In this document: positions 18,205-25,484 of the stretch, in pieces
How positions within the stretch are numbered: the first letter of the stretch is position 1
Layout: each line of letters starts with the position of its first letter
Assembly (NCBI GenBank): GCA_945937855.1
Contig: CAMEUC010000003.1
Location: 1-25,541 of the forward strand
Length of the DNA stretch: 25,541 nt
Origin: an uncultured Clostridium sp.
GTDB taxonomy: Bacteria; Bacillota; Clostridia; TANB77; CAG-508
Direction: 5' to 3'
Position numbers and translations under genes: made by a program
Notes under the pieces: generated by a model
Databases searched by the model: none
What the model saw: the letters and a program-made list of their open reading frames with translations, nothing else
What the model was told of the DNA's origin: nothing

Positions 18205-19101
18205 TTATACCTCAAGATATTTTTTCATTGAGATAGAGCTTCCTACTATTCCTATTCCAATTCCTAGAACTAAGTATACAGCAACTATTTCTGTAAATAA
18301 ATTATTAAATGATAGTATACTTACTCCTATTGTTTGCACTGTTGGAGATGCAAGTAATTTATTTGCAACTAAATTATATATTCCTCCAATTAAAGCTACT
18401 GAAAGAATACAAGATAAAATTCCTATAATAACACCTTCTATAATAAATGGTGTTCTTATAAAGCTATTTGTCGCACCTACATATTTCATAATTGAAATTT
18501 CTTTTCTTCTTGCATGAACTGTTAGTTTTATTGTATTTGATATTATAAAAATTGATATTACAATTAAAATTCCTAAAAGTGTTCCTGTCACAATTCTTAT
18601 CCATTTTCCGACTGAAGAAAGTGCTGATATCGTCTGATTATTGCTTGTTATTCTTTTTACATTATCTAATTTAGAAATACTTTCTTGCACACTTTCATTT
18701 AAATCTAAATCTGTTAATGTAACTATATATGATGCTGAAAATGCTGAAACTGATAGTTCGTCCATTATGTCTTGTTTATCTCCTAATCCTTCTTTTACAT
18801 CATTATAAGCATCTTCTGCCGTTTTAGGCTCTATTGTATTTACTCCCTCAATTTGGCTAATTTGTTCACCTAAAGTATCTATTTCTTCTTGAGTTGCCTC
18901 TTGTAAAGCAAAAACTCTTATTGCTTGGGAATCTTCAATTTCTGAAACTATATTATTAATATTTTGACCTATTGCAAAAAATATCCCAAACATAAACATC
19001 GTGGCACACATTACACCTAAACAAGAGAATGTTGATTTTTTGTTTTTAAATACGTTTTTAAATCCTTCACTTAAGAAATAACTAATTACATTGTATTTCA
19101 T
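18205..19101 (-). CDS. ftsX: Cell-division ABC transporter permease FtsX
   Basis: A 298-residue membrane partner of FtsE. The short cytoplasmic N-terminus leads to a membrane segment at about 24-45. An extracytoplasmic loop (about 46-165) carries the family's Glu/Asp-rich PLD-like region, and three more membrane segments lie at about 170-192, 220-245 and 265-290. MKYVGATNSFIRTPFIIEG matches the FtsX family cytoplasmic loop. It overlaps ftsE by four bases (ATGA), so translation is coupled. FtsX would activate the M23 hydrolases encoded next. The gene has no shift site. Confidence 0.92.
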   Translation of the reverse strand: MKYNVISYFLSEGFKNVFKNKKSTFSCLGVMCATMFMFGIFFAIGQNINNIVSEIEDSQAIRVFALQEATQEEIDTLGEQISQIEGVNTIEPKTAEDAYNDVKEGLGDKQDIMDELSVSAFSASYIVTLTDLDLNESVQESISKLDNVKRITSNNQTISALSSVGKWIRIVTGTLLGILIVISIFIISNTIKLTVHARRKEISIMKYVGATNSFIRTPFIIEGVIIGILSCILSVALIGGIYNLVANKLLASPTVQTIGVSILSFNNLFTEIVAVYLVLGIGIGIVGSSISMKKYLEV

Positions 19102-19779
19102 TTGGCATACCCTCCTCTTTTATCGTCTCTTACAATTATGCCTTTGTCAATTTCAATAACTCTTTTCTTCATTTTGTCTACAATATCTTTGGCATGTGTT
19201 GCAATAACAAGGGTTGTACCTCTTAAATTTATTTCATTTAAAAGTGTCATTATTTCCCAAGCTGTTTCTGGGTCCAAGTTTCCTGTTGGCTCATCTGCAA
19301 TTATCATTGATGGATTATTAACTAGTGCTCTAGCTAAAGCTACTCTTTGTTGTTCCCCACCAGATAATTCATCTGGATATACTTTTGCTTTTCCACTTAA
19401 TCCAACAAGTGAAAGCACCATTGGTACTTGTCTTCTTATATGTCTTGGTGTTGCTTTAACAATATTCATTGCAAAGGCAACATTTTCATATACTGTTTTA
19501 TCTGGCAAAAGTCTGAAATCTTGGAAAACCACTCCCATACTTCTTCTTAAATATGGAATTCTTTTTGGTTTTAAAAAAGTTGTATCTTTTCCATTTATTA
19601 TAATATTACCCTCCGTAGGTTCTTCTTCTTTTAATATCATTTTTATAAGAGTAGATTTTCCGTGAACCAGATGCACCAACTAAGAAGCAGAAATCACCTT
19701 TTTCTATTTTAAAATTCGCATTATGTACAGCTTCTGTGCCAGTACCATATGTTTTAGATACATTCTTAAATTCTATCAT
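19098..19779 (-). CDS. ftsE: Cell-division ATPase FtsE, read through one +1 shift site
   Basis: ABC ATPase that drives FtsX. ATG 19779 follows GAGGTAAAA. The zero frame gives MIEFKNVSKTYGTGTEAV..., and reaches VGASGS at residue 39 before CGG-A. Skipping the C restores GKST, completing the Walker A motif GASGSGKST (34-43 region), and the rest runs to residue 226, the normal length. The signature LSGGEQQR and Walker B MIIADEPTGNLD are intact, and the H-loop is ATHA. Without the shift no P-loop is made, and any internal start downstream would also lack it. Translation is coupled to ftsX. Confidence 0.93.
19659..19662 (-). other. +1 shift site CGG-A, ftsE codon 40 (P-loop)
   Basis: Minus strand reads TCT GGT TCA CGG AAA ATC. 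Skipping the C gives TCA GGA AAA TCT ACT, that is S-G-K-S-T. The restored Gly is the invariant Gly before the Walker A Lys, so the shifted frame is the functional one. Confidence 0.92.
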
Positions 19780-19814
19780 TTTTTTACCTCATTTTTGTAT
19801 AATTTCACATTTAC

Positions 19815-19843
19815 ATTATAATAATAAAATGAGAAAAAATCAA
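19815..19843 (-). promoter_or_regulatory. Sigma-A promoter of the ftsEX-M23-ctpA block
   Basis: Minus strand carries TTGATT (19838-19843), 17 bases, then TATAAT (19815-19820), about 35 bases before the ftsE ATG. Confidence 0.72.
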
Positions 19844-19916
19844 TAGAAAAAACTAGAAAAAGAGGTTATTTTATCAAATGTAATATTCATGTAATATTTA
19901 TGTTGTTTTTTTGTAA

Positions 19917-19957
19917 AAAAAGTTGGAAAGGTGTAAAAACCTTGCCAACTTTTTTAT
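19917..19957. terminator. Rho-independent terminator downstream of transketolase genes
   Basis: AAAGTTGGAAAGG...CCTTGCCAACTTT hairpin with T runs on both sides. On the minus strand it follows the tkt genes and precedes the ftsE promoter. Confidence 0.75.
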
Positions 19958-19962
19958 GTAAT

Positions 19963-19992
19963 ACAGGGCGGACACATGGCCCGCCCCTACAC
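19963..19992. repeat. TAGGGGC-type short hairpin
   Basis: CAGGGCGGACACATGGCCCG then CCCCTACACC. GGGCGG/CCGCCC arms, same class as 12892 and 16805, located beside the tkt terminator. Confidence 0.65.
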
Positions 19993-20034
19993 CTTTTGCA
20001 ATAAATTTATTTTTACAAATTATTATTTATCTTA

Positions 20035-20967
20035 TTAATTTTCTTTTACTATTTTCATTATATTTTCTGCTGTTACTCCGTAATATTGCAGAAGTTCTTC
20101 TGCTTTTCCTGATTTTCCAAATGTGTCGTTTATTCCTATTTTTGTAAGTTTTGCTGGGTAGTTTTCTGTTAATACATCTGCAATTGCAGTTCCTAATCCG
20201 CCTATTACATTATGGTCTTCTATTGATATTAGTTTTCTGGTCTCTTTCGCACATTTTATTATCATTTCTTTATCTATTGGTTTTATTGTGTGCACATCTA
20301 CTACTCTTATATTTATTCCCTGTTTTTCTAATTCTTCTTTTGCTTTAAGACTTTGGGCTACTGTTACTCCTGTTGCAAATACACATGCATCTGTTCCTTC
20401 TCCTATTTGAACTGCTTTTCCTATTTCAAATTTTTGTGTTTCATCATATATAACTGGTGTTGCAAGTCTACATAGTCTTAAATATGCTGGTCCATTTATT
20501 TTAGAGATTTCTTCTACTGCCCATCTTGTTTGTGTATCATCAGATGTTGAGATTACTGTCATATTTGGAAGCCCTCTCATCATTCCTAGGTCTTCTAGCA
20601 TTTGATGTGTTGCCCCATCTTCTCCTACTGTTATTCCTGCATGTGTTGCACAGATTTTTACATTTAAGTTTGGATAACATACACTGTTTCTTATTTGGTC
20701 ATACGCTCTTCCTGCAGCAAATACTGCAAATGTGCTAACATATGGTATTTTCCCAAATGTGGACATTCCTGCTGCTGTACTTACCATATCTGCCTCAGCA
20801 ATTCCCATATCAAAAAATCTTTCTGGGAATTCTTTTGCGAATATCGAAGTTTTAGTTGCATTTGACAAATCAGCATCAAATACTACTATTTGTTTATTTT
20901 TTCTTCCAAGCTCAGCCAAAGTTTCTCCATAGCTTTGTCTTGTGGCTATTTTTTTATTTTCGTTCAT
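20035..20967 (-). CDS. Transketolase, C-terminal subunit
   Basis: A 310-residue half-size transketolase chain carrying the pyrimidine-binding and C-terminal domains. It starts at KKIATRQSYGETLAELGR with the usual VVFDADLS and GIAEADMVSTAAGMS (the acidic catalytic Glu for TPP). GQ-type helix segments and the C-terminal domain CVFATGVTVAQSL...SIEDHNVIGGLGTAI follow. Together with the N-terminal chain encoded upstream it should make sedoheptulose-7-P/glyceraldehyde-3-P to pentose phosphate exchanges. DXS-like activity cannot be ruled out from sequence. ATG 20967 is chosen for AGGAGG six bases upstream; an apparent N-terminal extension to 21159 only reads through the inverted repeat. Confidence 0.9.
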   Translation of the reverse strand: MNENKKIATRQSYGETLAELGRKNKQIVVFDADLSNATKTSIFAKEFPERFFDMGIAEADMVSTAAGMSTFGKIPYVSTFAVFAAGRAYDQIRNSVCYPNLNVKICATHAGITVGEDGATHQMLEDLGMMRGLPNMTVISTSDDTQTRWAVEEISKINGPAYLRLCRLATPVIYDETQKFEIGKAVQIGEGTDACVFATGVTVAQSLKAKEELEKQGINIRVVDVHTIKPIDKEMIIKCAKETRKLISIEDHNVIGGLGTAIADVLTENYPAKLTKIGINDTFGKSGKAEELLQYYGVTAENIMKIVKEN

Positions 20968-21006
20968 ACATATCCTCCTATCAAATTCAATAAACTTATT
21001 ATGGGG

Positions 21007-21153
21007 ATAAATCTTATAATATTTGAAAATGAGGAGTACCCCACTCAAATTAAAATTTACATCTGCACCAGTGTTCAGACGTATACATTTTGAAATATTA
21101 ATACAGTTTAGTCTGCTTGAAGCGACGCAATTTGAAAATATTATAAGATTTAT
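21007..21153. repeat. AT-rich long inverted repeat between transketolase halves (family C)
   Basis: ATAAATCTTATAATATTTGA (from 21007) pairs with AAATATTATAAGATTTAT (ending about 21153). Architecture is like the element at 18041 (AT arms, then a stretch with CCCC/GGGG near the arm), but sequence identity is low. It separates two genes normally only a few bases apart. Confidence 0.72.
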
Positions 21154-21170
21154 ACACAATTACACTTTAA

Positions 21171-21995
21171 TTAATTTTGTGTAAGTTCTCTTATTGCAAT
21201 TTCATATTCTTCATCATTTGGTGCCTTCCCATGCCACTCCGCCTTGTTTTCCATAAAGGATACTCCTTTACCTTTTATAGTATTTGCAATTATTGCTGTA
21301 GGTTTTCCTTTAACTTTTTTAGCTTTTTGGAAGGCTTCTATTAATTCCAAAAAATTATGTCCGTCTACATTTATAACCTCAAATCCGAAGCTTTTAAATT
21401 TTTCATCTATTGGATAAATGCTCATAACTTTATCAACATCTCCATCTATCTGCAGATTGTTATTATCAAGTATTACACATAAATTATCTAATTTATAGTG
21501 ACTTGCTGACATTGCCGCTTCCCAAATTTGACCTTCTTGCACTTCTCCATCTCCACATATGCAGTAAACTCTTATTCCTTCTCCATCTAATTTAGAAGCA
21601 ATCGCCATACCATTTGCAACAGATAGCCCTTGTCCTAGTGAACCTGTTGTCATGTCTACTCCAGGTACTTTGTTCATATCTGGGTGTCCTTGTAAATTTC
21701 CATTTATGCTTCTTAAAGTTTTTAAAAGTTTTTTATCAAAAAATCCTCTTTCAGCTAAAGTACTATATAGTGCAGGTGCACAATGTCCTTTTGATAGTAC
21801 TAACCTATCTCTACACTTATCTTGTGGTTTTGTCTCATCAATATTCATTTGATTAAAATACAAAACTGTAAGTATATCTGCAATAGATAGCGAACCTCCT
21901 GGATGTCCTGAATTTGCACTATGCACCGCTTCTATTATTCCTATTCTTACATTGTTTGCAATTTTTTCAAGTTCTTTTACGTCCTTAACTTTCAA
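21171..21995 (-). CDS. Transketolase, N-terminal TPP-binding subunit
   Basis: A 274-residue chain, the usual size for the N-terminal half. The TPP pyrophosphate/metal motif GDGEVQEGQIWEA...LDNNNLQIDG is present. Substrate-site histidines are in HSANSGHPGGSLS and SKGHCAPALY, and TGSLGQGLSVANGMA is intact. The start is TTG at 21995, with GAGGGGGG eight bases upstream. Translated first, it pairs with the C-terminal chain from the next gene. Forming the heterodimer needs both, so they are probably one transcript despite the repeat between them. Confidence 0.92.
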   Translation of the reverse strand: MKVKDVKELEKIANNVRIGIIEAVHSANSGHPGGSLSIADILTVLYFNQMNIDETKPQDKCRDRLVLSKGHCAPALYSTLAERGFFDKKLLKTLRSINGNLQGHPDMNKVPGVDMTTGSLGQGLSVANGMAIASKLDGEGIRVYCICGDGEVQEGQIWEAAMSASHYKLDNLCVILDNNNLQIDGDVDKVMSIYPIDEKFKSFGFEVINVDGHNFLELIEAFQKAKKVKGKPTAIIANTIKGKGVSFMENKAEWHGKAPNDEEYEIAIRELTQN

Positions 21996-22022
21996 AAAAT
22001 CAGCCCCCCTCTTTTTTTCTAT

Positions 22023-22051
22023 TTTATATCACATAAATAAAAATAAAGCAA
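22023..22051 (-). promoter_or_regulatory. Possible transketolase promoter
   Basis: Minus strand carries TTGCTT (22046-22051), 17 bases, TATAAA (22023-22028). The -35 box lies within the arm of the upstream terminator. Confidence 0.5.
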
Positions 22052-22074
22052 TGAAAATTTCATTGCTTTATTTT
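22040..22074 (-). terminator. Terminator of the second prepilin gene
   Basis: AAATAAAGCAATGAAA/TTTCATTGCTTTATTT perfect stem directly after the stop codon, followed by a T-rich stretch on the minus strand. Confidence 0.8.
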
Positions 22075-22433
22075 TAATTAAACTTACTTTCATTTATACC
22101 AATTTCTTCTAAAAACTCTATATCTTTTTCGTCCCATTTTTCCGCGAAATATACTAATTCTCCATCTTCTATTCCTAATTTATCATTATAATCACTTTTT
22201 ATTTCTAATATTTCATTTATTGTGCCATTTAAAGTTTGTCCTTCATTTATTATTTGTTTTTTCATTAATCTTTCTTGTAATTCTGTTATTTCTGTTTTTA
22301 ATTTTGCTTTTCTTGAATAGTCAAATAATCCTCCATTTATTGACACATTTACTGCAACAGTTGCTAAAATTAGCATTATAACAATCGTTATTACCAAAGC
22401 AATCATTGTTATTCCTTTGTTTTTCATCTTCAA
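22074..22433 (-). CDS. Small prepilin-like protein
   Basis: A 119-residue protein with a short positive leader (MKMKNKG) and the hydrophobic helix ITMIALVITIVIMLILATVAV, so prepilin-peptidase-type processing before Ile8 is likely. The signature INGGLFDYSRKAKLKTEI is shared with the 12977 gene (INGGLFEHAGQA), then comes a short acidic domain. These proteins are numerous in some gut Clostridia and usually uncharacterised. This one has a perfect consensus promoter and its own terminator, so it is a highly expressed single-gene unit. ATG 22433 follows AAGGAGATTTGAAG. Confidence 0.78.
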   Translation of the reverse strand: MKMKNKGITMIALVITIVIMLILATVAVNVSINGGLFDYSRKAKLKTEITELQERLMKKQIINEGQTLNGTINEILEIKSDYNDKLGIEDGELVYFAEKWDEKDIEFLEEIGINESKFN

Positions 22434-22465
22434 ATCTCCTTAGTATATTAAATTTTTATAATATT

Positions 22466-22494
22466 ATTATATTTTTTTCTGGAATTATTGTCAA
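22466..22494 (-). promoter_or_regulatory. Perfect-consensus sigma-A promoter
   Basis: TTGACA (22489-22494), exactly 17 bases, TATAAT (22466-22471), on the minus strand and 32 bases before the prepilin-like ATG. Confidence 0.85.
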
Positions 22495-22558
22495 TAATAT
22501 AAAAGAATTTTTATGTATTTTAGGTTAATTCGTTAAATAATAATTTATAAAAATATAT

Positions 22559-22583
22559 GAGGAGCGATAATAGGATCGCTCCT
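22559..22583 (-). terminator. Hairpin after the transporter operon
   Basis: AGGAGCGAT-CCTATT-ATCGCTCCT on the minus strand, about 25 bases after the binding-protein stop. The weak T tract (CATATATTTTTA) makes termination plausible. It also resembles the TAGGGGC-type hairpins. Confidence 0.5.
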
Positions 22584-22608
22584 TACTCTAAGTTATAATT
22601 TCTAAAAT

Positions 22609-23632
22609 CTATTTTATTGCTTCTTCCGCATATTTGTTATTTACTACCTTATCGTAGTCTGCTCTTTTGTCTAGTTCTCCTGCTTCTTCAATTACGTCTT
22701 GTAATTTCTCAAATGCTTCTTTTGTTAGTACTGGTGTTTCATTCCATGCATCTATATCTTTATATTTTTGTATTGATGTTGCTAAGGTTTCAACATCTGT
22801 ATCTGGGAAAAATCCTACTATCTTTTCTGCTATTTCTGTTGCAGTATGGTTTGCTACCCATTGTTGTCCTTTATATATTGCATTTGTAAAGTTTTGAATC
22901 AATTCTTCATTTTCATTCATATAACTTTGTAGTGCAAAATATGCTGTATATGGAATTTCTCCAGCTTCTTCTCCTACTGATGCTACTATATAGCCAATTC
23001 CGCTACTTTCCGTTAATGATGCTGTTGGTTCAAATAGTGTTACATAGTCTGCATTTCCACCTGCAAATGAACCAGCCATTAAATCAAAACTTATACTATC
23101 ATCTAGAACTAAGTCCTTGCTTATGTCTATCCCATTTTGTTTTAGTACATATTCTAACGTCATACGAGGTACTCCGCCTTTTCTTCCGGGTATTACTGTT
23201 TTTCCCTTCAAGTCTTGCCAAGAGAAATTATCTGTTTTTTCTCTTGCTACTAGGAATGAGCCATCTCTTTTCGTAAGCTGTGCAAATACTTGTGGGTAGT
23301 CTTCTTTTCCTTCATTATAAACATAAATTGCAGCTTCTGGTCCAGCAAATCCTATATCACTTTGGCCTGAAAGCACTGCTGTCATAACATTATCTGCTCC
23401 TTGACCTGTAGTAAGTTCTACATCTATACCGTACTCTTCAAAGTATCCTAATGCTATTGCTGCATATTGTGGTGCATAGAAAACAGATCTTGTTACTTCA
23501 TTTACTCTAACTAAAGTCGTTTTATTCTCTATTCCTGTTCCGAGTATCTGAGTTTCTTCTTGTTTGAACAACACATATTGTTCCTATTATGATTAATGCT
23601 ATAATAATAGCTATTGTGATTATTTTTTTCAA
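22609..23632 (-). CDS. ABC transporter substrate-binding protein (NMT1/SsuA-like), read through one +1 shift
   Basis: A 340-residue binding protein after removing one extra base. TTG 23632 follows GGAGGTTAAAT, and a hydrophobic segment IITIAIIIALIIIGTICVV serves as signal or anchor. Cys20 lacks a good lipobox. The zero frame stops seven codons after residue 30, and CGG-A at codon 31 restores TGIENKTTLVRVNEV. The mature part has FYAPQYAAIALGYFEEYGID and SGQSDIGFAGPEAAI, the NMT1/THI5-like pattern seen in sulfonate, nitrate and thiamine-precursor transporters. The ligand cannot be assigned. It is the last gene of the SsuB-SsuC-SsuA order. Without the shift the signal segment and the binding domain would not be joined. 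Confidence 0.87.
23539..23542 (-). other. +1 shift site CGG-A, binding-protein codon 31
   Basis: Minus strand reads TCA GAT ACT CGG AAC AGG, and the zero frame reaches TAA six codons later. Skipping the C gives GAT ACT GGA ACA GGA ATA. The site is just after the signal segment in an unconserved linker. The case rests on joining the signal segment to the domain, not on a conserved Gly. Confidence 0.82.
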
Positions 23633-23656
23633 AATTTAACCTCCATATTCATTTTT

Positions 23657-23808
23657 GATAAATTGTAGTTTGCAAAAGCGTTGGCTTTTGCAAACTGAAG
23701 TGTGAAGTGAGAAGTGCGAGGTGTGATTTTCGGGTGATTTCTTCGAAGATTTGCCCTTATCAATCACACTTCTCACCTCCCGCCTCTCACCTCCAAATTA
23801 CAATTTAT
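23657..23808. repeat. Family-D inverted-repeat element, copy 2
   Basis: Ends GATAAATTGTAGTTT and AAATTACAATTTAT, with a GAAGTGN-like centre. A perfect hairpin is nested near the left end: AGTTTGCAAAAGC-GTTG-GCTTTTGCAAACT (23667-23696). Separates the permease and binding-protein genes. Confidence 0.8.
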
Positions 23809-23817
23809 CTTTTAATT

Positions 23818-24636
23818 TCATCCAAAAAGATGTGTTTTTAATAAAATTTTTTCTAATAATGTAATAGCTCCATACATTAGTGCTGCTACAATTGCTAATA
23901 TTACTATACCTGTCATTACTAAATCTAATTTAAATACTTGACCTCCATAATTGATTAGATATCCGAAGTCCTGCTTTTGAAACTAAGAATTCTCCTGTTA
24001 TAACACCTACCATTGATAATCCTATATTTATTTTTAATGAATTTATAAAATTAGAAATATTGGCAGGAATTATAATTTTAGTTAATAACTGCAATTTCGT
24101 GCAATTAAACGTTCTTGCCATTTTTATCTTTTCTTTATCTGTTTCTAAAAATCCATTTAAAATATCTAATATAGTTACCACTAAAGATATTGCTATTGCC
24201 ATTGTTATAATTGCAGATGTGCCTGCTCCTACCCATATTATTATTACAGGTCCGCAGAGCTACCTTTGGTAAGCTATTTAAAACTACTAAGTATGGTTCT
24301 GAAACTTTGCTTAAAAAATTAGACCACCAAAGAATTATTGCTATTATAATACCTATACCTGTTCCTAATAAAAATCCTATTAAAGTTTCTTTGCATGTCA
24401 CTCCGTATGTGCATTAACAAATCATTAGAAGATAAGTTTATAAAAGTTTTTAAAATTTTACTTGGTTGACTCATGATAAAGCTATCTATAATACCTTTTC
24501 TAGCTGTTATTTCCCAAACTGCTATGAAAATTATAAGTATGCTTATTTGTGTTGTAATAATGCTTATTTTTTGTATATGTTTTTTTCTTAAGTATCTTTT
24601 TCTATCATCTGAGATATTTTTCTTAGGCATGCACAT
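23818..24636 (-). CDS. ABC transporter permease (SsuC-like), read through three +1 shift sites
   Basis: A 271-residue permease after skipping three single bases; its zero-frame pieces are far too short. The start is ATG 24636 (or 24630), overlapping the ATPase gene by 14 bases, so translation is coupled. The first membrane segment lies at about 26-45 (ISILIIFIAVWEI). The family core EPYLVVLNSLPKVALGPVIIIWVGAG (about 113-138) and the EAA-like loop follow, then SKAGLGYLIN at about 219-228. The end, LLKTHLFG then TGA, is at 23818. Three shift sites in one gene would need efficient bypass, since three partial efficiencies multiply. Because three extra bases equal one codon, simple length checks on the DNA would miss it. 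Confidence 0.88.
23962..23965 (-). other. +1 shift site CGG-A, permease codon 224
   Basis: Minus strand reads GCA GGA CTT CGG ATA TCT. Skipping the C gives GGA CTT GGA TAT CTA ATC, that is G-L-G-Y-L-I, the conserved GLGYLI segment of SsuC-type permeases. Confidence 0.9.
24251..24254 (-). other. +1 shift site CGG-A, permease codon 128
   Basis: Minus strand reads GTA GCT CTG CGG ACC TGT. Skipping the C gives GCT CTG GGA CCT GTA ATA, that is A-L-G-P-V-I, matching the family segment P(K/R)xAL(G/A)P. Confidence 0.9.
24402..24405 (-). other. +1 shift site CGG-A, permease codon 78
   Basis: Minus strand reads CAC ATA CGG AGT GAC. Skipping the C gives CAC ATA GGA GTG ACA TGC, that is H-I-G-V-T-C, matching the HIGxSL-type segment before the third membrane span. 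The zero frame stays open for over 25 codons after the site but bears no resemblance to the family. Confidence 0.87.
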
Positions 24637-25390
24637 CTAACTCCTTCCAAATGCTGTCAAAGTATTTGCTAAATTCAGAAAGCTCTCTTACATTTAGAGG
24701 ATCTCTATTTTCTATATTAAATTTTATTTCATGTATACTTTTTACAGTAGCTGGTCTTGCAGAAAGCACAGCAATTCTATCAGACATACTTATACCTTCT
24801 GAAATATCATGTGTTACCATTACTGTGGTTATTTTTTCATTTTTTAATATTTTATAAATATCCTTTGTGACCATTATTCTTGTTTGATAGTCTAAAGCTG
24901 AAAAGGCTTCGTCTAGTAGTAGTATTTTTGGTTTTATTGCAAGAGTTCTAATTAGAGCAACTCTTTGACGCATTCCTCCTGATAATTGAGATGGATATTT
25001 ATCTTTGAATTCATACAAATTATATTTTTTCAAAAGTTCTTCTACATAGGCTTTATTTTCTTCTTTTACTAGATGTCTTATTTCTAGCCCAAACATCACG
25101 TTTTTGTATATACTTCTCCATTCTAGTAAGCTATCTTTTTGCAACATATATCCTATTTTTGGTGATATTCCTGTAGTTTCTTCTCCATCTATGTAAACTT
25201 TTCCAGACGATTTATCCTCTAATCCTGCAATTATAGAAAGTAATGTAGATTTACCACATCCACTTGGTCCAATTATACTTAATAATTCTCCTTCATATAC
25301 ATCTAAATTTACATTATCTAATGCAGTTATTTCTCCATTTTTTGCTTGATATGTTTTAGATATATTTTCTATTTTTAGTATCTTTTCCAA
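24623..25390 (-). CDS. ABC transporter ATP-binding protein (SsuB-like)
   Basis: A 255-residue importer ATPase of the nitrate/sulfonate/taurine type. Walker A GPSGCGKST lies at residues 41-49, signature LSGGMRQRVAL at about 139-149, Walker B ILLLDEAFSALD, and H-loop MVTHDISE. The start is TTG 25390, with AAAGGAGG six bases upstream. An in-frame ATG at 25423 precedes the ribosome binding site and is rejected. It is first in the operon and overlaps the permease gene. It has no CGG and no shift site, although its partner permease has three. Confidence 0.9.
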   Translation of the reverse strand: MEKILKIENISKTYQAKNGEITALDNVNLDVYEGELLSIIGPSGCGKSTLLSIIAGLEDKSSGKVYIDGEETTGISPKIGYMLQKDSLLEWRSIYKNVMFGLEIRHLVKEENKAYVEELLKKYNLYEFKDKYPSQLSGGMRQRVALIRTLAIKPKILLLDEAFSALDYQTRIMVTKDIYKILKNEKITTVMVTHDISEGISMSDRIAVLSARPATVKSIHEIKFNIENRDPLNVRELSEFSKYFDSIWKELDVHA

Positions 25391-25429
25391 AATTTTTCCT
25401 CCTTTTGTATATAAACTTATCATAGTAAT

Positions 25430-25449
25430 AGTATATTCTTGAATATACT
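25430..25449. promoter_or_regulatory. Palindromic candidate operator before the transporter operon
   Basis: AGTATATTC-TT-GAATATACT, a perfect 9-bp inverted repeat with two-base spacer, 40-60 bases before the ATPase start. The shape fits a dimeric repressor site. No regulator can be named. Confidence 0.45.
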
Positions 25450-25484
25450 TTTAGGTGAGCAGAAGGGAAATCTTTTTATGCTTT

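Noticed and set aside
20968..21159. N-terminal extension of the transketolase C-terminal chain
   Set aside because: It reads through the inverted repeat and lies upstream of an AGGAGG that marks the ATG at 20967.
2652..24857. Many Leu/Phe-rich plus-strand open frames opposite the genes
   Set aside because: They are antisense shadows of AT-rich coding DNA with low-complexity products and no ribosome binding sites.
25400..25480. TPP riboswitch before the transporter (GAAGGGAAA-like string)
   Set aside because: No paired conserved TPP-aptamer segments (CUGAGA, ACCUGA) on either strand in the right order.
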